Part shown: one piece after another, positions 1 through 8,944 of the stretch
Position numbering within the stretch: position 1 is the stretch's first letter
Layout of the letters: each line of letters begins with the position of its first letter
Source of the DNA: Chloroflexota bacterium
GTDB lineage: Bacteria > Chloroflexota > Anaerolineae > Caldilineales > Caldilineaceae
Assembly (NCBI GenBank): GCA_024277175.1
Contig: JAJRVT010000083.1
Location: 1 to 41,752 of the forward strand
Length of the DNA: 41,752 bases
Direction of reading: 5' to 3'
The notes under the pieces: generated by a model
Seen by the model: only the letters and a program-made list of their open reading frames with translations
Database searches by the model: none
Told to the model about the DNA's origin: nothing
Translations under genes and position numbers: made by a program

Positions 1-1207
1 CCAGGAAGGGGAAGTTTTCGTATGCGATCTCAACCTGTTCCTGGACAATGGACGGCTCCTCCAACGCCCGATCCAGGGCCTGATCCCATTCCTCGTCGGT
101 GGATTCCCAGCCGATGACGACACCGGATCCGCCGTAGTCGTCATTGGGTTTGAGCACGAGATGGTCTTTGTTATGGCTGGCCCATGGCAAGAGGTCAATA
201 TGTGCGCCCTGGTCATCGACTGTATAGCGCCGCTCGACCACCCGGGTCCACGGAATATGATCGTAGATGGCCCGCAGTTCCCGGCGGGTGAAGAGATGCT
301 CGTTGCGCTCATCGGAGACGAAGGCGAAGCTGGCCTTTTTGTGCACCAGCTTGCAGGTGAAGGGGTTGACCATACAGATGGCCCCATCCCGCAGCGCGTG
401 GACGATGGGGTGATCCAGTCCATAGCGGCCCAATAACTCGCTGCTCAGCACCCGCTTATAGATCAGATCGACCGGCTTGCCGTCAGCATACATCTGGCCG
501 TTGCGGTATTCCAGATCTTCCGGCGTACAGATGACGCCGACGATGCCCTGGCGGCCAAAATACTCGGCCAGCATCTGGAATTCGGTGGTCGTGGGCACGC
601 CATACCAGTCCACAATGGCGATGGTCGGCAGCTTGTCCCGATTGCCGCGCCACTCGTAGTAGCTTTGGAGCAATGCATCCAGCGCGTGGCGGCGGCTGAG
701 GAGCGGCTTGAAGGCGTAACGATCGTTGAACCGTTTCATGAGCGGCAGTTGCATGAACAGCTCGGCTAGCACATCCCCATAAGCCATGCCAGCCGGGCTT
801 TCGCCGTTGAATTCGAGAAAGCTGAGGTTGATGCGCCCATCATCATGGCGAACGAAAAAGCTGTCCAGGCGCGCGGTAGGGATGTTGGTGCGATAGCCGG
901 TGGGAATCCGGATCAACTCTTCTTCCAGGGGCGTCAGATGGATCTGGCTGCGCAGTTCGGCATCATCCATCATGGCGTCGCTGGCCTTGCGAAACACATC
1001 CAGCATGGTTTCGGAGCGCTCGCGCAGGTAGGCCCAGCCGCGACGGGTATGGAAGAGGGGGCGCACCACCGTGGTGAGGAGGCGGTCGCCAAAGATCAAC
1101 TGCTGCTGGCGAAGCCCCGCCTCCATCATGCGCCAACTGTCCTGCCCCAGATGGTCGGTCAACGCCAGTTCATTGTAATAGTTGATGACATCATGGATTT
1201 CAATCAT
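1..1207 (-). CDS. Circularly permuted ATP-grasp-type protein (partial, 3' end outside window)
   Basis: The frame is open from an ATG at 1207 (protein begins [16 protein letters not shown]) to the left edge, about 402 codons, so the C-terminus is missing. The C-terminal part visible here has an ATP-grasp-like nucleotide-binding segment, [19 protein letters not shown], followed by a conserved-looking IVQEQVEIA strand. Earlier, [18 protein letters not shown] resembles the substrate/metal-binding part of circularly permuted ATP-grasp (glutathionylspermidine synthase-like) proteins. Such enzymes join a carboxylate to an amine using ATP; the substrate cannot be read from sequence. It lies directly upstream of the purine nucleoside phosphorylase gene on the other side of a 28-bp gap, same strand, so it is probably the downstream cistron of that operon. 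Family assignment is by motif only. Confidence 0.75.
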   Translation of the reverse strand, partial: MIEIHDVINYYNELALTDHLGQDSWRMMEAGLRQQQLIFGDRLLTTVVRPLFHTRRGWAYLRERSETMLDVFRKASDAMMDDAELRSQIHLTPLEEELIRIPTGYRTNIPTARLDSFFVRHDDGRINLSFLEFNGESPAGMAYGDVLAELFMQLPLMKRFNDRYAFKPLLSRRHALDALLQSYYEWRGNRDKLPTIAIVDWYGVPTTTEFQMLAEYFGRQGIVGVICTPEDLEYRNGQMYADGKPVDLIYKRVLSSELLGRYGLDHPIVHALRDGAICMVNPFTCKLVHKKASFAFVSDERNEHLFTRRELRAIYDHIPWTRVVERRYTVDDQGAHIDLLPWASHNKDHLVLKPNDDYGGSGVVIGWESTDEEWDQALDRALEEPSIVQEQVEIAYENFPFL

Positions 1208-1235
1208 AATGCGTTTCCTTGGCCAATAGGCTGGA

Positions 1236-2093
1236 TCAGGCCAGATCCGCCAGGATACCGAGCAGCAGACGGCTCAGTTTGGGCACAACGATTTTTCCGG
1301 CTTCGAGCACTTCTTTATGGGTCGGTTCGTCGACCGCGTCCAAGGAATCGATAGCCTGGTTGGTGATGGTGCTCACGCCCAGGACCTCCATGTCGGCATG
1401 GCGAGCGACCAGGGCTTCATGCACGGTGCTCATGCCGACCGCGTCGCCGCCGAGCATGCGCAGCATGCGGATCTCTGCCGGCGTCTCGAAACTGGGGCCG
1501 GCCACCGCAGCGTAAACGCCGTGACGCAACTCGATCCCTTGCCGCTCAGCCACCTCATCGGCCAGGGTCCGCAGCCGTTTGGTGTAGGTGCGGTTGGCCG
1601 AAGGGAAACGCGTGCCGAACTCCTCCAGGTTGGGGCCGCGCAACGGGTTGTGGCCGGCCATGCCAGGAAAGTTGATATGATCTTCGATCAGCATCAGATC
1701 GCCCACAGCAAAATCTGGATTCAGGCCGCCGGCCGCATTGGTCAGGATCAACGTCTCGACGCCCAGCAATTTCATCACGCGCACGGGCGCCGTCACCTGT
1801 TGCAGGCTGTATCCTTCGTAGTAATGAAAACGCCCCTGCATCACGCAGACGGGCGCGCCGGCCAGGACGCCGATGATCAGGCGGCCCACATGCCCGGGCG
1901 CGGTGCTGGTGGGGAAATGGGGGATGTCCTGGTAAGGGATGATATGGGCGTCCTCCACCTGGTCGGCCATGGAGCTAAGCCCGCTCCCCAGGATCAGCCC
2001 CACGCGCGGTTCGAGGGGGGTGTGCCAGCGAATATAGCTCGCGGCCTCGTCATAGGCGGCCATCGTATATGAAGATTCGTTGTTGGGTTGCAT
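1236..2093 (-). CDS. Purine nucleoside phosphorylase (trimeric PNP-I family)
   Basis: Catalyses phosphorolysis of purine (deoxy)nucleosides, typically inosine/guanosine, to free base and (deoxy)ribose-1-phosphate in the cytoplasm. Family hallmarks are in order: the phosphate-binding GSGLSSMAD, the GRFHYYEGY loop, LTNAAGGLN, and the base-binding segment [30 protein letters not shown] followed by TITNQA. The protein is about 285 aa, a normal length for low-molecular-mass trimeric PNPs. An upstream in-frame ATG exists at 2120, but the ATG at 2093 has AGAGG four bases before it while 2120 has no recognisable ribosome site, so 2093 is chosen. The ATP-grasp gene follows on the same strand; a terminator separates this gene from the recombinase gene upstream. 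Confidence 0.93.
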   Translation of the reverse strand: MQPNNESSYTMAAYDEAASYIRWHTPLEPRVGLILGSGLSSMADQVEDAHIIPYQDIPHFPTSTAPGHVGRLIIGVLAGAPVCVMQGRFHYYEGYSLQQVTAPVRVMKLLGVETLILTNAAGGLNPDFAVGDLMLIEDHINFPGMAGHNPLRGPNLEEFGTRFPSANRTYTKRLRTLADEVAERQGIELRHGVYAAVAGPSFETPAEIRMLRMLGGDAVGMSTVHEALVARHADMEVLGVSTITNQAIDSLDAVDEPTHKEVLEAGKIVVPKLSRLLLGILADLA

Positions 2094-2195
2094 AACGCCT
2101 CTTTGGAATGGATCCATCATTTGTTCTCAAAACGAGGGTGTAGAGAATTGCAGGTTATAGGAGTCTCATCGGTCAGACGTCCGCATCGGTGAGGG

Positions 2196-2237
2196 CGTTG
2201 AAAAACTAAGGCAGCCGACCAATGCCGACTGCCTTAG
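2196..2237 (-). terminator. Rho-independent terminator after the recombinase gene
   Basis: On the minus strand a 9-bp perfect stem (CTAAGGCAG/CTGCCTTAG, plus strand 2206-2214 with 2229-2237) is followed by TTTTT (plus-strand AAAAA at 2201-2205). It lies 35 bp past the stop of the recombinase gene and ahead of the PNP start, so it should end the recombinase transcript and leave PNP to its own promoter. Confidence 0.8.
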
Positions 2238-2271
2238 TGTAACCGATTTTTCAATTTTATCAACTCTGCAT

Positions 2272-3192
2272 TCAGGCCCCGACGACCGGCGTCACTTTGC
2301 CATCCACAACCAACTCCGAGGCGTGTTCATCCGAGACCTGCTGATAGACCTGGGTGGTGCTCAGGTTGGCGTGACCAAGTCGCTCCTGAACTTCTTTCAG
2401 ATCTGCGCCGGAGTCGAGCATGTGGGCGGCGAAGCTGTGGCGCAAGGTGTGGGGCGTCACCGAACCCTCGATGCCGGCCTCGGACACGTAGCGCTTGATG
2501 ATCAGCCACAAGCCCTGGCGCGTCAGGCGCTGTCCACGATGGTTGAGGAAGAGCGCCTTCTCGTCAGGATCGATGAGCAATTGAGGGCGCCCCCGATCGA
2601 GATAGACCCCCAGCGCCCGAACCGCCTTGTCGTAGATGGGCGCCACCCGGCTACGGCGGGTGGACGCTCCACAGACGACCGTTTTCTTCTTCAGATCTAC
2701 ATCCCCGACATCCAGGCTCACCAGTTCCGTCACCCGCATACCGGTAGCGTAAAGCGTTTCCATCAGGGCTTTGTCCCGCAGGGACTTGGGTGATTTGTTT
2801 CGGGTCGGCGCGTTCAAAAGACGCTCGATCTCATCTGGATCGATGGTGCGGGGCAAACTCTTCTGGACCTTGGGCGATTCCAACCCCACGGTGGGATCGC
2901 TGTCGACCTCGCCTGTATTGTACAGATACTGGCAGAAACTTTTGACCGCCGCAAACTTACGCGCCACCGTCGATGAGGCGTATTCGCGCCCCTTTAAGTA
3001 GAGCAAATAATTTTGCAGAACGTTAGAATCCAGATCGCGCCAGGACGCGACTTGCTTCTTATCCGGTGCAGAGTAACTTTCCAGAAAATGAATGAACTGC
3101 GTGAGATCGTTGCGATAGGCTGCCGTCGTATTTACGGTGCAGTCCTTGTCGGAAACCAGATAATCCAAGAACTGATCGATTTGCTGGCGCAT
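2272..3192 (-). CDS. Tyrosine recombinase, XerC/XerD type
   Basis: A 306-aa site-specific recombinase with an N-terminal SAM-like core-binding domain (about residues 1-90) and a C-terminal catalytic domain. Catalytic residues seen are Arg153 (TGMRVTEL), His248 and Arg251 (TPHTLRHSFA), His274 (RLGHANL) and Tyr283 (TTQVYQQV). Start 3192 is preceded by AAGGAG seven bases upstream, whereas the longer in-frame start at 3297 would read through the promoter region. Oddity: the usual GKGxK beta-hairpin carrying the catalytic Lys reads CGASTRRSR, without Lys. No phage, integron or cassette genes flank it, so a chromosome-dimer-resolution type role is more likely than a mobile-element role, but no dif-like site was identified here. 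Confidence 0.9.
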   Translation of the reverse strand: MRQQIDQFLDYLVSDKDCTVNTTAAYRNDLTQFIHFLESYSAPDKKQVASWRDLDSNVLQNYLLYLKGREYASSTVARKFAAVKSFCQYLYNTGEVDSDPTVGLESPKVQKSLPRTIDPDEIERLLNAPTRNKSPKSLRDKALMETLYATGMRVTELVSLDVGDVDLKKKTVVCGASTRRSRVAPIYDKAVRALGVYLDRGRPQLLIDPDEKALFLNHRGQRLTRQGLWLIIKRYVSEAGIEGSVTPHTLRHSFAAHMLDSGADLKEVQERLGHANLSTTQVYQQVSDEHASELVVDGKVTPVVGA

Positions 3193-3229
3193 CCAGTTTC
3201 TCCTTGTGGTTATGACATAATGTGCCGTT

Positions 3230-3259
3230 ATTGTAACATGACTTTGCATAATCATCCAA
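3230..3259 (-). promoter_or_regulatory. Likely sigma70-type promoter of the recombinase gene
   Basis: On the minus strand TTGGAT (plus 3254-3259) and TACAAT (plus 3230-3235) are 18 bp apart, about 38 bp before the recombinase ATG and its AAGGAG site. The divergent plus-strand gene starts 114 bp away. Confidence 0.5.
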
Positions 3260-3357
3260 GACGTATGAATCGCAAAAAAGTCGCGCCCAATTTCCATAAT
3301 CTGCTAAAATTCGTTTCTTCCGACCATGATTGCTGATTCGAAAAGGCCCATCTGTGC

Positions 3358-3363
3358 TATAAT
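3358..3363 (+). promoter_or_regulatory. Perfect -10 box nine bases before the next ATG (leaderless start?)
   Basis: TATAAT sits at 3358-3363 and the ATG of the cysteine-array gene at 3373. A transcript started the usual 6-8 bases after the -10 box would begin within a few bases of the start codon. No Shine-Dalgarno sequence precedes the ATG and no good -35 box was found at normal spacing. Confidence 0.45.
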
Positions 3364-3372
3364 AATCCGGTT

Positions 3373-5538
3373 ATGGCGGCTAAACTCGACCTACAATCAT
3401 CCACTTCCGACATTTCCGCGCTTCACCGGTTCACCCGGGAGTTTTTCCATCTCTTCGGTGCGGACATCCGCCCCCTGAATCGACAAGCCGACGCCCCCCT
3501 TCATGTGACGCTCCCGGATGATCTGGCCGATCATTTCGGCACACGCGAGTTTTCCCTCTGTTTTCATCACGAAGACGTCCGCGCCGGCCGGGAGCTGGTC
3601 GCCCTTGGCAGCCGCGCCTTCGACCGTATGATGACCTGGCTGGATCAGCGGGGTGTGCTGACTGCGCTCGTCCTGCCCGTTCGCTTCCCGGCCGGCGACG
3701 AGTTGTTACAGGCTGTGCGCCCCCTTAACGCCGCCATCACCGGGCTGCGCATGCGCGAGGAGAGCCGCCGCCTGCTGATTTTCAACTGGCGCATCACCTA
3801 TCGCGCCGACGACAAGCGTGAAGAACTCTTCACCGTGGCCCTGGACGAGGAGGGAACGCGCCTGCCGCTGGTCGGCGAGAGCCAGGAGCCGGACCCGAAG
3901 GCCCTGGATCTGAACGCGCTGATGGCCGCGGCCAAGCCGCCAATGGCGAAAGAAGGGAGCCAATCGCCTGCGATCAAGTTGCCGCCCATGACCCAACTCA
4001 CCCGCTGGGCCGAGGCCGCACGCAAATACGCCATCTACCACGCCGACGCTCGCTGTATCACCCATGAGGCCGAGATCCTGCCCCGACTGCACAAGACCCT
4101 CAGCCGCCTCATCACCTACTATGAGCAGCAAATCAGCGAGGTCTACGACGCCCACGATCCCAGCGGCGAGAAGCGGCGCGCGCTGGAGGCGGATCTGCAA
4201 CGCAAAGTCGAAGAAGAGGTCGAGAATCACCGGCTGCGGGTGCGGGTGACCCTGGTCAGCTATGCGGTCATTCAGGTCCCCACTGCGGTGGCCGATCTGA
4301 CCCTGGCCGCCTATGGTCGCGAGACGCCGGTTCGCGTCACCCTGGATCGCTTCGATGGCTCCCTGACGCGCCCGGCTTGCCATGCCTGCGGGCGGGAGGT
4401 GAGCGCCATCACCCTGGATCGAAACGGCCACGTCACCTGCGACGCCTGTCTGCACCCGTGCGCCACCTGTGGCGATCTCCTCTGCGACGTCTGCGGCGTG
4501 GACGCGTGCCCGGTCTGTGGCGCGGAAAACTGCGAAACGTGTAGCCAGTTCTGTTGGTCCTGTGGCGAACGGGCCTGCACCGACCATATCAGCCCCTGCC
4601 CGGTCTGCGGCGACATGGTCTGTCACGCCTGTCAGGGTGAGTGCGCCGAGTGCGGCGTGCGCCAATGTCGCAGCCACCTGCGCCTGGACGCGGTGGATAT
4701 CGCCCGCGGCGAAACCCGGCTTATCTGCCCGGCCTGTGCGGTCCGCTGCCCCGGCTGCCAGCAGTACACCACCCATCTGGGCGTGTGCAGCGCCAGCGGC
4801 CAGCGTTTCTGCGACGATTGCCTGGTTACGTGCAGCGTCTGCGGCCGGCCGGTGGGGCCTGGCTTCTACGAACGCAATCCGGTCACAGGCGCGCCCGTCT
4901 GTCGGGACTGTCTGGCCTACTGTCCCACATGCGGCGTGGTGGCGTTCGAGGAGCGAACGTGTGCGGTCTGCGGGCGCGTCGGCTGCCCGGCTTGTAGCGC
5001 CACCTGCCAGGTCTGCGGCGAATCCCTCTGCCAGGAGCACGCACTGACGCTGGAAGAGTGCGGCCATGTCCTGTGCGAGTCTCATCTGGGTGCGTGTAAT
5101 GTGGGCGGCGAGCCGGTCTGTCCCCTCTGCAACGAGCCATGCCCCATCTGCGGCGAGTATTATTGTGAGGAGCACAGCAGCACCTGTAAACTTTGCTGGG
5201 GGAGCTACTGCAACCAATGCGTGGACGAAAAAGGAGTGTGCGCCACCTGCGCCGGCCTTGTTCAGGAGGGCGCGCCGGTGGAGATGGCCGATGAGCCGTG
5301 GGTCGATGACTATGATGTGGCCCGACTTGCAGAGGAGGAGTACGTCTGGTTACGCGCTGAAAACAGGCGATATATCATCTATTTGGGGCGTGCATCCCTC
5401 ATGCATGACGCGATGGTGGCGGTGCAAAAGGCGCCCACCGGCGGCCAGGTGGTCATGGCGCGCGAGTTGAACCTGAACGATCTGCTGCGGGTTCGCTTCT
5501 GGCGCGACGATCGAAGCGGTGGAGGGGACGATGGCTGA
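3373..5538 (+). CDS. Large cysteine-array (zinc-ribbon-rich) protein of unknown function
   Basis: I do not recognise a characterised family. The 721-aa protein has three parts. Residues 1-330 lack Cys clusters and include an acidic/basic, probably helical stretch ([60 protein letters not shown]; positions about 230-290). Residues about 335-626 hold roughly 56 Cys, almost all as CxxC or CxxH pairs, enough for a dozen or more zinc sites. A C-terminal 95-residue tail follows ([29 protein letters not shown]). The N-terminal segment [21 protein letters not shown] faintly recalls RapA-type helicase C-terminal modules, which is weak. No signal peptide or membrane segment is seen. The stop overlaps the start of the radical SAM gene, so the two are probably co-translated. 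Confidence 0.85.
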   Translation: MAAKLDLQSSTSDISALHRFTREFFHLFGADIRPLNRQADAPLHVTLPDDLADHFGTREFSLCFHHEDVRAGRELVALGSRAFDRMMTWLDQRGVLTALVLPVRFPAGDELLQAVRPLNAAITGLRMREESRRLLIFNWRITYRADDKREELFTVALDEEGTRLPLVGESQEPDPKALDLNALMAAAKPPMAKEGSQSPAIKLPPMTQLTRWAEAARKYAIYHADARCITHEAEILPRLHKTLSRLITYYEQQISEVYDAHDPSGEKRRALEADLQRKVEEEVENHRLRVRVTLVSYAVIQVPTAVADLTLAAYGRETPVRVTLDRFDGSLTRPACHACGREVSAITLDRNGHVTCDACLHPCATCGDLLCDVCGVDACPVCGAENCETCSQFCWSCGERACTDHISPCPVCGDMVCHACQGECAECGVRQCRSHLRLDAVDIARGETRLICPACAVRCPGCQQYTTHLGVCSASGQRFCDDCLVTCSVCGRPVGPGFYERNPVTGAPVCRDCLAYCPTCGVVAFEERTCAVCGRVGCPACSATCQVCGESLCQEHALTLEECGHVLCESHLGACNVGGEPVCPLCNEPCPICGEYYCEEHSSTCKLCWGSYCNQCVDEKGVCATCAGLVQEGAPVEMADEPWVDDYDVARLAEEEYVWLRAENRRYIIYLGRASLMHDAMVAVQKAPTGGQVVMARELNLNDLLRVRFWRDDRSGGGDDG

Positions 5539-6349
5539 CGCCCGGCTGGCCAACGCCCATCTGGCGGATTGTCACCTCTGTCCCCATCACTGCGGCCCCG
5601 CGCGCGCCGAGGCCCGGGGCGTCTGTCGCGTCGGTGAGGAGAGTTATATCGCCAGCGAAATGCTGCACATGGGAGAAGAGGAGATCCTGCGCCCGGCCCA
5701 CGCCATTTTCTTCAGCGGCTGCACCGCGACCTGCTCCTTTTGCACCGCGGCCCGCTTCGCCTTCCGCCCCACCTATGGCGTGACGGTCACGCCGGCGCAA
5801 CTGGCCGCGCGTATGGTCCAACGTCAGGAGCAGGGCGCGCGCGCCATCTGCTTCATCGGCGGCGACCCCGCGCCCCACATCCCCTTTATCCTGGCCACGC
5901 TGGCCGAGTTGGGTGACCGCAAACGGATTCCTGTGGTCCTTAATTCCAATTTCTACCTGACCGACGATGCGCTCGATCTGTTGGAAGGCGCCATCGACAT
6001 CTGGCTGCCGGATCTCAAATTCGGTCCTGCAGCGGGGCCAGCCGGCTGTGGCGAACGACTGGGGGGCCTGCCCGACTACTGGCGCACTGTGACCGGGGCC
6101 ATCGACCGGGTGCGCAGGGATGGGAGGGCTGTCATCGTGCGCCATCTACTCATGCCCGGCCATTTCGACTGCTGCACCGCACCCATCCTGGCCTGGCTGG
6201 CGGATCGGCCCGACCTCCAGGTGAGTCTACTCACCCAGTACCTGGCCCCGGCCTACGCCAAAGGCGAGTTAGCGGCTACACTAAATGCAAATGAGATAGA
6301 GTGGGCGCGGCGTATGGCTGAGGGGTATGGGTTGAGGTTGATTGACTGA
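5531..6349 (+). CDS. Radical SAM protein, PflX/PflA-like (COG1313 type)
   Basis: A 272-aa radical SAM enzyme. The SAM-cluster motif CxxxCxxC is at Cys64, Cys68 and Cys71 ([12 protein letters not shown]). An additional N-terminal Cys set, Cys14, 17, 21 and 32 (CHLCPHHCG...GVCRVG), is characteristic of PflX-like activase homologues and probably binds another metal centre. [14 protein letters not shown] corresponds to the GGxP SAM-binding strand (GGD here). Family members generate a 5'-deoxyadenosyl radical; the target of PflX is unknown. ATG 5531 is preceded by GGAGGGG inside the upstream gene and overlaps that gene by 8 nt, so the pair is translationally coupled and likely works together. No glycyl-radical enzyme gene is visible nearby. 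Confidence 0.88.
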   Translation: MADARLANAHLADCHLCPHHCGPARAEARGVCRVGEESYIASEMLHMGEEEILRPAHAIFFSGCTATCSFCTAARFAFRPTYGVTVTPAQLAARMVQRQEQGARAICFIGGDPAPHIPFILATLAELGDRKRIPVVLNSNFYLTDDALDLLEGAIDIWLPDLKFGPAAGPAGCGERLGGLPDYWRTVTGAIDRVRRDGRAVIVRHLLMPGHFDCCTAPILAWLADRPDLQVSLLTQYLAPAYAKGELAATLNANEIEWARRMAEGYGLRLID

Positions 6350-6372
6350 AAGATTGGAAGATTGGAGGTTGA

Positions 6373-6448
6373 GAGATTAGAGATTAGAGATTAGAGATTG
6401 GAGACTGGGGCGGGCGTCGATCCCCAATCTCCCCAATCTCTCGATCTC
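6373..6448. repeat. Inverted tandem 7-mer repeats between convergent genes
   Basis: Five tandem copies of GAGATTA-like heptamers (6373-6407: three exact, then GAGATTG and GAGACTG) are followed after a short spacer by opposite-strand copies (CCCCAATCTC CCCAATCTCTC, from about 6422). The transcript of either strand could fold. The element fills the gap between the convergent radical SAM and NfeD-like genes and may terminate both. Confidence 0.65.
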
Positions 6449-6462
6449 AAAACGTCCCCGAT

Positions 6463-6936
6463 TCAATCCTGTCCAAAGGGCCGACGACGGGGAAGTGGTT
6501 CATTGGGCAGCGGGCGGACGCGCAGGCGGTCGTTTTGCAGCGCCAACACCATCACCTGCGTGCCATCCGGGATCAGTTCGCCGGTGTCGGAGAAGGCTTT
6601 CCAGGTTTCGTTATCGACCCGCACCCGGCCGGTGAGCCGCTCAGGATCGATGGCGGTGACGACAACGCCTTCCTGTCCGATCAGACGCTCAAGGCCAAAG
6701 ACCGTTTCAGCGGCAGCGGTGGCGAATGTCCGCGAGCGTGGACGCAGCAATAGACCAATGATGACGAAAAGGAGAAACGCCCCGATCTGGACCAGGGGGA
6801 TGAAGCCGGCCAGCGTAAGCAGCGCGGCCACGAGCGCGCCGATGGCGATGTAAAGCAACGTCGCGTTGGGGATCAGAAGTTGGACGAGTATCAGGAGCAA
6901 CGCGATAACGATCCACACCCACTGCATTATTTCCAT
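6463..6936 (-). CDS. NfeD-like membrane protein with C-terminal OB fold (short form)
   Basis: About 157 aa. The N-terminal 65 residues form hydrophobic membrane segments (WVWIVIALLLILVQLLI, LLYIAIGALVAALLTLAGF, IGAFLLFVIIGLLL). They are followed by a soluble C-terminal domain beginning IGQEGVVVTAIDPERLTGRVRVDNETWKA, the typical OB-fold NfeD domain. The ClpP-like protease domain of long NfeD proteins is absent. NfeD proteins commonly partner with stomatin/flotillin-type proteins in membrane microdomains; no such partner lies in this window. ATG 6936 has GAGG eight bases upstream; the longer reading frame to 7098 is basic, low in hydrophobicity and unlike the family. It is convergent with the radical SAM gene. 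Confidence 0.87.
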   Translation of the reverse strand: MEIMQWVWIVIALLLILVQLLIPNATLLYIAIGALVAALLTLAGFIPLVQIGAFLLFVIIGLLLRPRSRTFATAAAETVFGLERLIGQEGVVVTAIDPERLTGRVRVDNETWKAFSDTGELIPDGTQVMVLALQNDRLRVRPLPNEPLPRRRPFGQD

Positions 6937-7149
6937 CAGGCTGTCCTCACGGGTCTGGGCGCATGGCGCTTGGCTGGATGATTGGACAAACGTGGGACGA
7001 GATGTGCGCCGACCAACAAGCCCGGGCGCGTAAACGCGCCGCCGGTCTGCATGCATCTCACGCATAGTATACCGGATCGGCGCGCTTGACGCCAGCATCT
7101 TTTTCAGTCGATGAAAATTTCCACGCGCTCGTCGCCTCTTACGGCTCGC

Positions 7150-7842
7150 CTATTTTCTGCGTTGGTAGTACCGGGGGTAATCGCCCACCATCAAATAGAG
7201 GGGCGGCTCGTCTTCTTCGATGGTGGGGAAGCGGCCCAGGGATTCGAGGAAGCGGTTGTCGCTGTTGTCGTCGTTGACTACCGACACCTCGCCGATCAGG
7301 ACCCGGCTCTCCACGCCCCAGAACTGGTGATAAAGGCCCGTGGGCAGGGTGATGCTCTCGCCAGGAGAGAGCACGACGATATGGCCGGCGGGGAAGGTGT
7401 AACGAACGCCGTCCATGCTTACTGTCACGTCGGTGTCGGCCAGGCCGCCGTCTTCGGTGGAGTTGTAAAGCTGGATGGCCAGCTTGCCCCCGCCGCGCAC
7501 GATAATGTCCTCGGTCTTCGACCAGTGGAAATGATAGGGCGTCAACTGATCCACCTCGGCCATCATCAGCTTTTCTGCGTAGGTTTTGCCTGTGCAGGTC
7601 TTCAGATTTTCCACCCGACCATTGCGCACAGTGAAGAGGATCAGCCCCACCTTTTCGAAATTCCCGCTCCCCATGTCGGTGACGTCCCAGCCCAGCATGC
7701 AGTCCACGATCTCGGACGCTTCTTCACCTTTGTGGGTCCACTCCTCTGGTGTCCAATAGGCGAATGGCGGCAGGTGAAAGCCGTGGGCGCGCATGAATTC
7801 GTCGGCCTCGCGGATAATAGCATTGATCTGTGATCGTTTCAT
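7150..7842 (-). CDS. D-lyxose/D-mannose isomerase family protein (cupin sugar isomerase)
   Basis: A 230-aa protein of the D-lyxose isomerase family (cupin fold), which interconverts D-lyxose with D-xylulose and usually D-mannose with D-fructose using a divalent metal. Metal-site candidates include the HFHW cluster (LTPYHFHWSKTEDIIVRGGGKLAIQLYN) with the following Glu, and the later LPTGLYHQFWG His. ATG 7842 has AGGAG nine bases upstream. It is the last gene of the long minus-strand sugar island and would feed mannose released by the GH38 enzyme into fructose metabolism. A palindromic repeat separates it from the corrinoid protein gene upstream. Confidence 0.88.
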   Translation of the reverse strand: MKRSQINAIIREADEFMRAHGFHLPPFAYWTPEEWTHKGEEASEIVDCMLGWDVTDMGSGNFEKVGLILFTVRNGRVENLKTCTGKTYAEKLMMAEVDQLTPYHFHWSKTEDIIVRGGGKLAIQLYNSTEDGGLADTDVTVSMDGVRYTFPAGHIVVLSPGESITLPTGLYHQFWGVESRVLIGEVSVVNDDNSDNRFLESLGRFPTIEEDEPPLYLMVGDYPRYYQRRK

Positions 7843-7863
7843 GGTGATACGCTCCTGATTTTA

Positions 7864-7950
7864 TAGAACGCGGATGAAGCGGATTGGACTGAAAGAGCCG
7901 GATTTTTAAAATCCGTACATATCCGCCTAATCCGCAGAATCCGCGTTCTA
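7864..7950. repeat. Palindromic repeat family 1, copy A (short, diverged)
   Basis: An 87-bp dyad with exact 12-bp ends TAGAACGCGGAT/ATCCGCGTTCTA, inner GCGGATT/AATCCGC arms and a central CCGGATTTTTAAAATCCG hairpin. It shares its ends and ATCCG motifs with the copies at 11202, 21350, 29223 and 40510 but lacks the outer CTATTCAG arms. It lies between the corrinoid protein and isomerase genes. Confidence 0.75.
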
Positions 7951-7963
7951 TGCTGTTTTTCTT

Positions 7964-8614
7964 CTACGCGATATCGAGCAATTTTTTGGTCAGCCGCACG
8001 GTGGCGCTGGCGTCGGGTGCGAAGCCGTCGGCGCCGATCAGGTCCGCGTAGTCTTGGGTGATGGGCGCACCGCCCACCAGGATCTTGACCTGGTCCCGCA
8101 GGCCAGCCTCGCCGATCTCGTCGATGGTGACCTTGGCCATGGGCATGGTGGTGGTCAGGAACGCGCTCATGCCCACCGCGTCGGGCTGGTGCTCGCGGAT
8201 GGCCTCCACGAAGCGTTCGGGCGGCACGTTCACGCCCAGGTCGATGACCTCAAAGCCGGCCCCCTCCAGCATGACGTTACAGAGGTTCTTACCGATGTCG
8301 TGGATATCGCCCTTGACCGTGCCCATGACGAAGGAGCCGATGGGCTTGGCTCCAGACTCAGCGATGAGCGGCTTGAGGATATCCATAGCTCCGGCCATGG
8401 CATTGGCGGCCACCAGCATCTCGGGTACGAAATATTCGCCCTGCTCGAAAAGGCGTCCCACCTCCTCCAGTGCAGGAATGAGGGCGTCGAACAGGACCAC
8501 CATGGGGTCCATGCCCAGGGCCAGGGCCTCATTGGTCAGTTCGACCACAGGCTCGTCTTCGCCGTCCAGGGTGTAGTCGTACAGTTCGTCCAGAATTTCA
8601 GCTTCGCGTGTCAC
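7964..8614 (-). CDS. Corrinoid (B12-binding) methyltransferase protein, MtbC/MtaC type
   Basis: A 216-aa two-domain corrinoid protein. The N-terminal four-helix cap (about residues 5-90, PALEEVGRLFEQGEYFVPEMLVAANAM) is followed by a Rossmann B12-binding domain. That domain carries the lower-ligand motif D103-x-H105-x-x-G108 in GTVKGDIHDIGKN, then SAF and GG loops (VGMSAFLTT, ILVGGAPITQDYA). It shuttles a methyl group between a substrate:corrinoid methyltransferase and a second methyltransferase. The GTG at 8614 is preceded by AAGGGG with good spacing; upstream in-frame codons lie in the 5' leader of a clear promoter. Two UroD-fold genes are in the same island and are the obvious partners. No corrinoid-reductive activator is seen. 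Confidence 0.92.
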   Translation of the reverse strand: MTREAEILDELYDYTLDGEDEPVVELTNEALALGMDPMVVLFDALIPALEEVGRLFEQGEYFVPEMLVAANAMAGAMDILKPLIAESGAKPIGSFVMGTVKGDIHDIGKNLCNVMLEGAGFEVIDLGVNVPPERFVEAIREHQPDAVGMSAFLTTTMPMAKVTIDEIGEAGLRDQVKILVGGAPITQDYADLIGADGFAPDASATVRLTKKLLDIA

Positions 8615-8944
8615 AGAATTTCCCCTTTGTGTGAAACATGCTCGGATAACGCAATCCTGCCGTAGACAGGTCAAAGGCATACAAACATAAACAAAAGCAA
8701 TCTGGCCATAAACTATTATCGATTTCAACAATTCTGACCGATTGTCCCTTATTCTAACGGAAAATGATAAGCTGTCAACAAACCTGCACACATGGCGCGA
8801 GGGCGGGCATTCCTATCATGGTGCAATCCACAACCGTGTCGTTTCCGATGTCAGGCCCAACCTCTGGGAGAGGGCCTGAAATTGTTCGGTCATGGGGGCG
8901 CCGCTGGCCGCCTCCCGGAGGTTCTCAACTCATTTTGGGCGTCC
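8615..8944. other. Intergenic 330 bp: promoter, leader and a dyad; no gene
   Basis: The region holds the corrinoid gene promoter (8751-8778), a leader of about 130 nt, and an 8-bp dyad TCAGGCCC/GGGCCTGA at 8851-8879 with an inner CTCT/AGAG arm, which could end the HAD transcript although no T-run follows. I looked for a cobalamin riboswitch in the leader and found no convincing B12-box. Confidence 0.6.
8751..8778 (-). promoter_or_regulatory. Strong sigma70-type promoter for the corrinoid protein gene
   Basis: On the minus strand a consensus TTGACA (plus 8773-8778) lies 16 bp from TAGAAT (plus 8751-8756, 5/6 match). It predicts a leader of roughly 130 nt ahead of the GTG at 8614, so the corrinoid protein can be expressed independently of the upstream sugar operon. 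Confidence 0.7.

Noticed and set aside
2272-3192. Phage integrase or integron integrase
   Set aside because: No attachment duplications, tRNA gene, cassette array or phage genes flank it; length and layout fit a Xer-type protein.
3706-5217. A 503-codon open frame on the minus strand opposite the cysteine-array gene
   Set aside because: It is low-complexity Ala/Gly/Asp-rich with no recognisable family, and the opposite strand has a coherent Cys-pair protein; high GC keeps the antisense frame open.
8615-8750. Cobalamin riboswitch in the corrinoid gene leader
   Set aside because: The leader is long enough for part of one but I could not find a convincing B12-box or the expected paired arms; a covariance-model search would decide.
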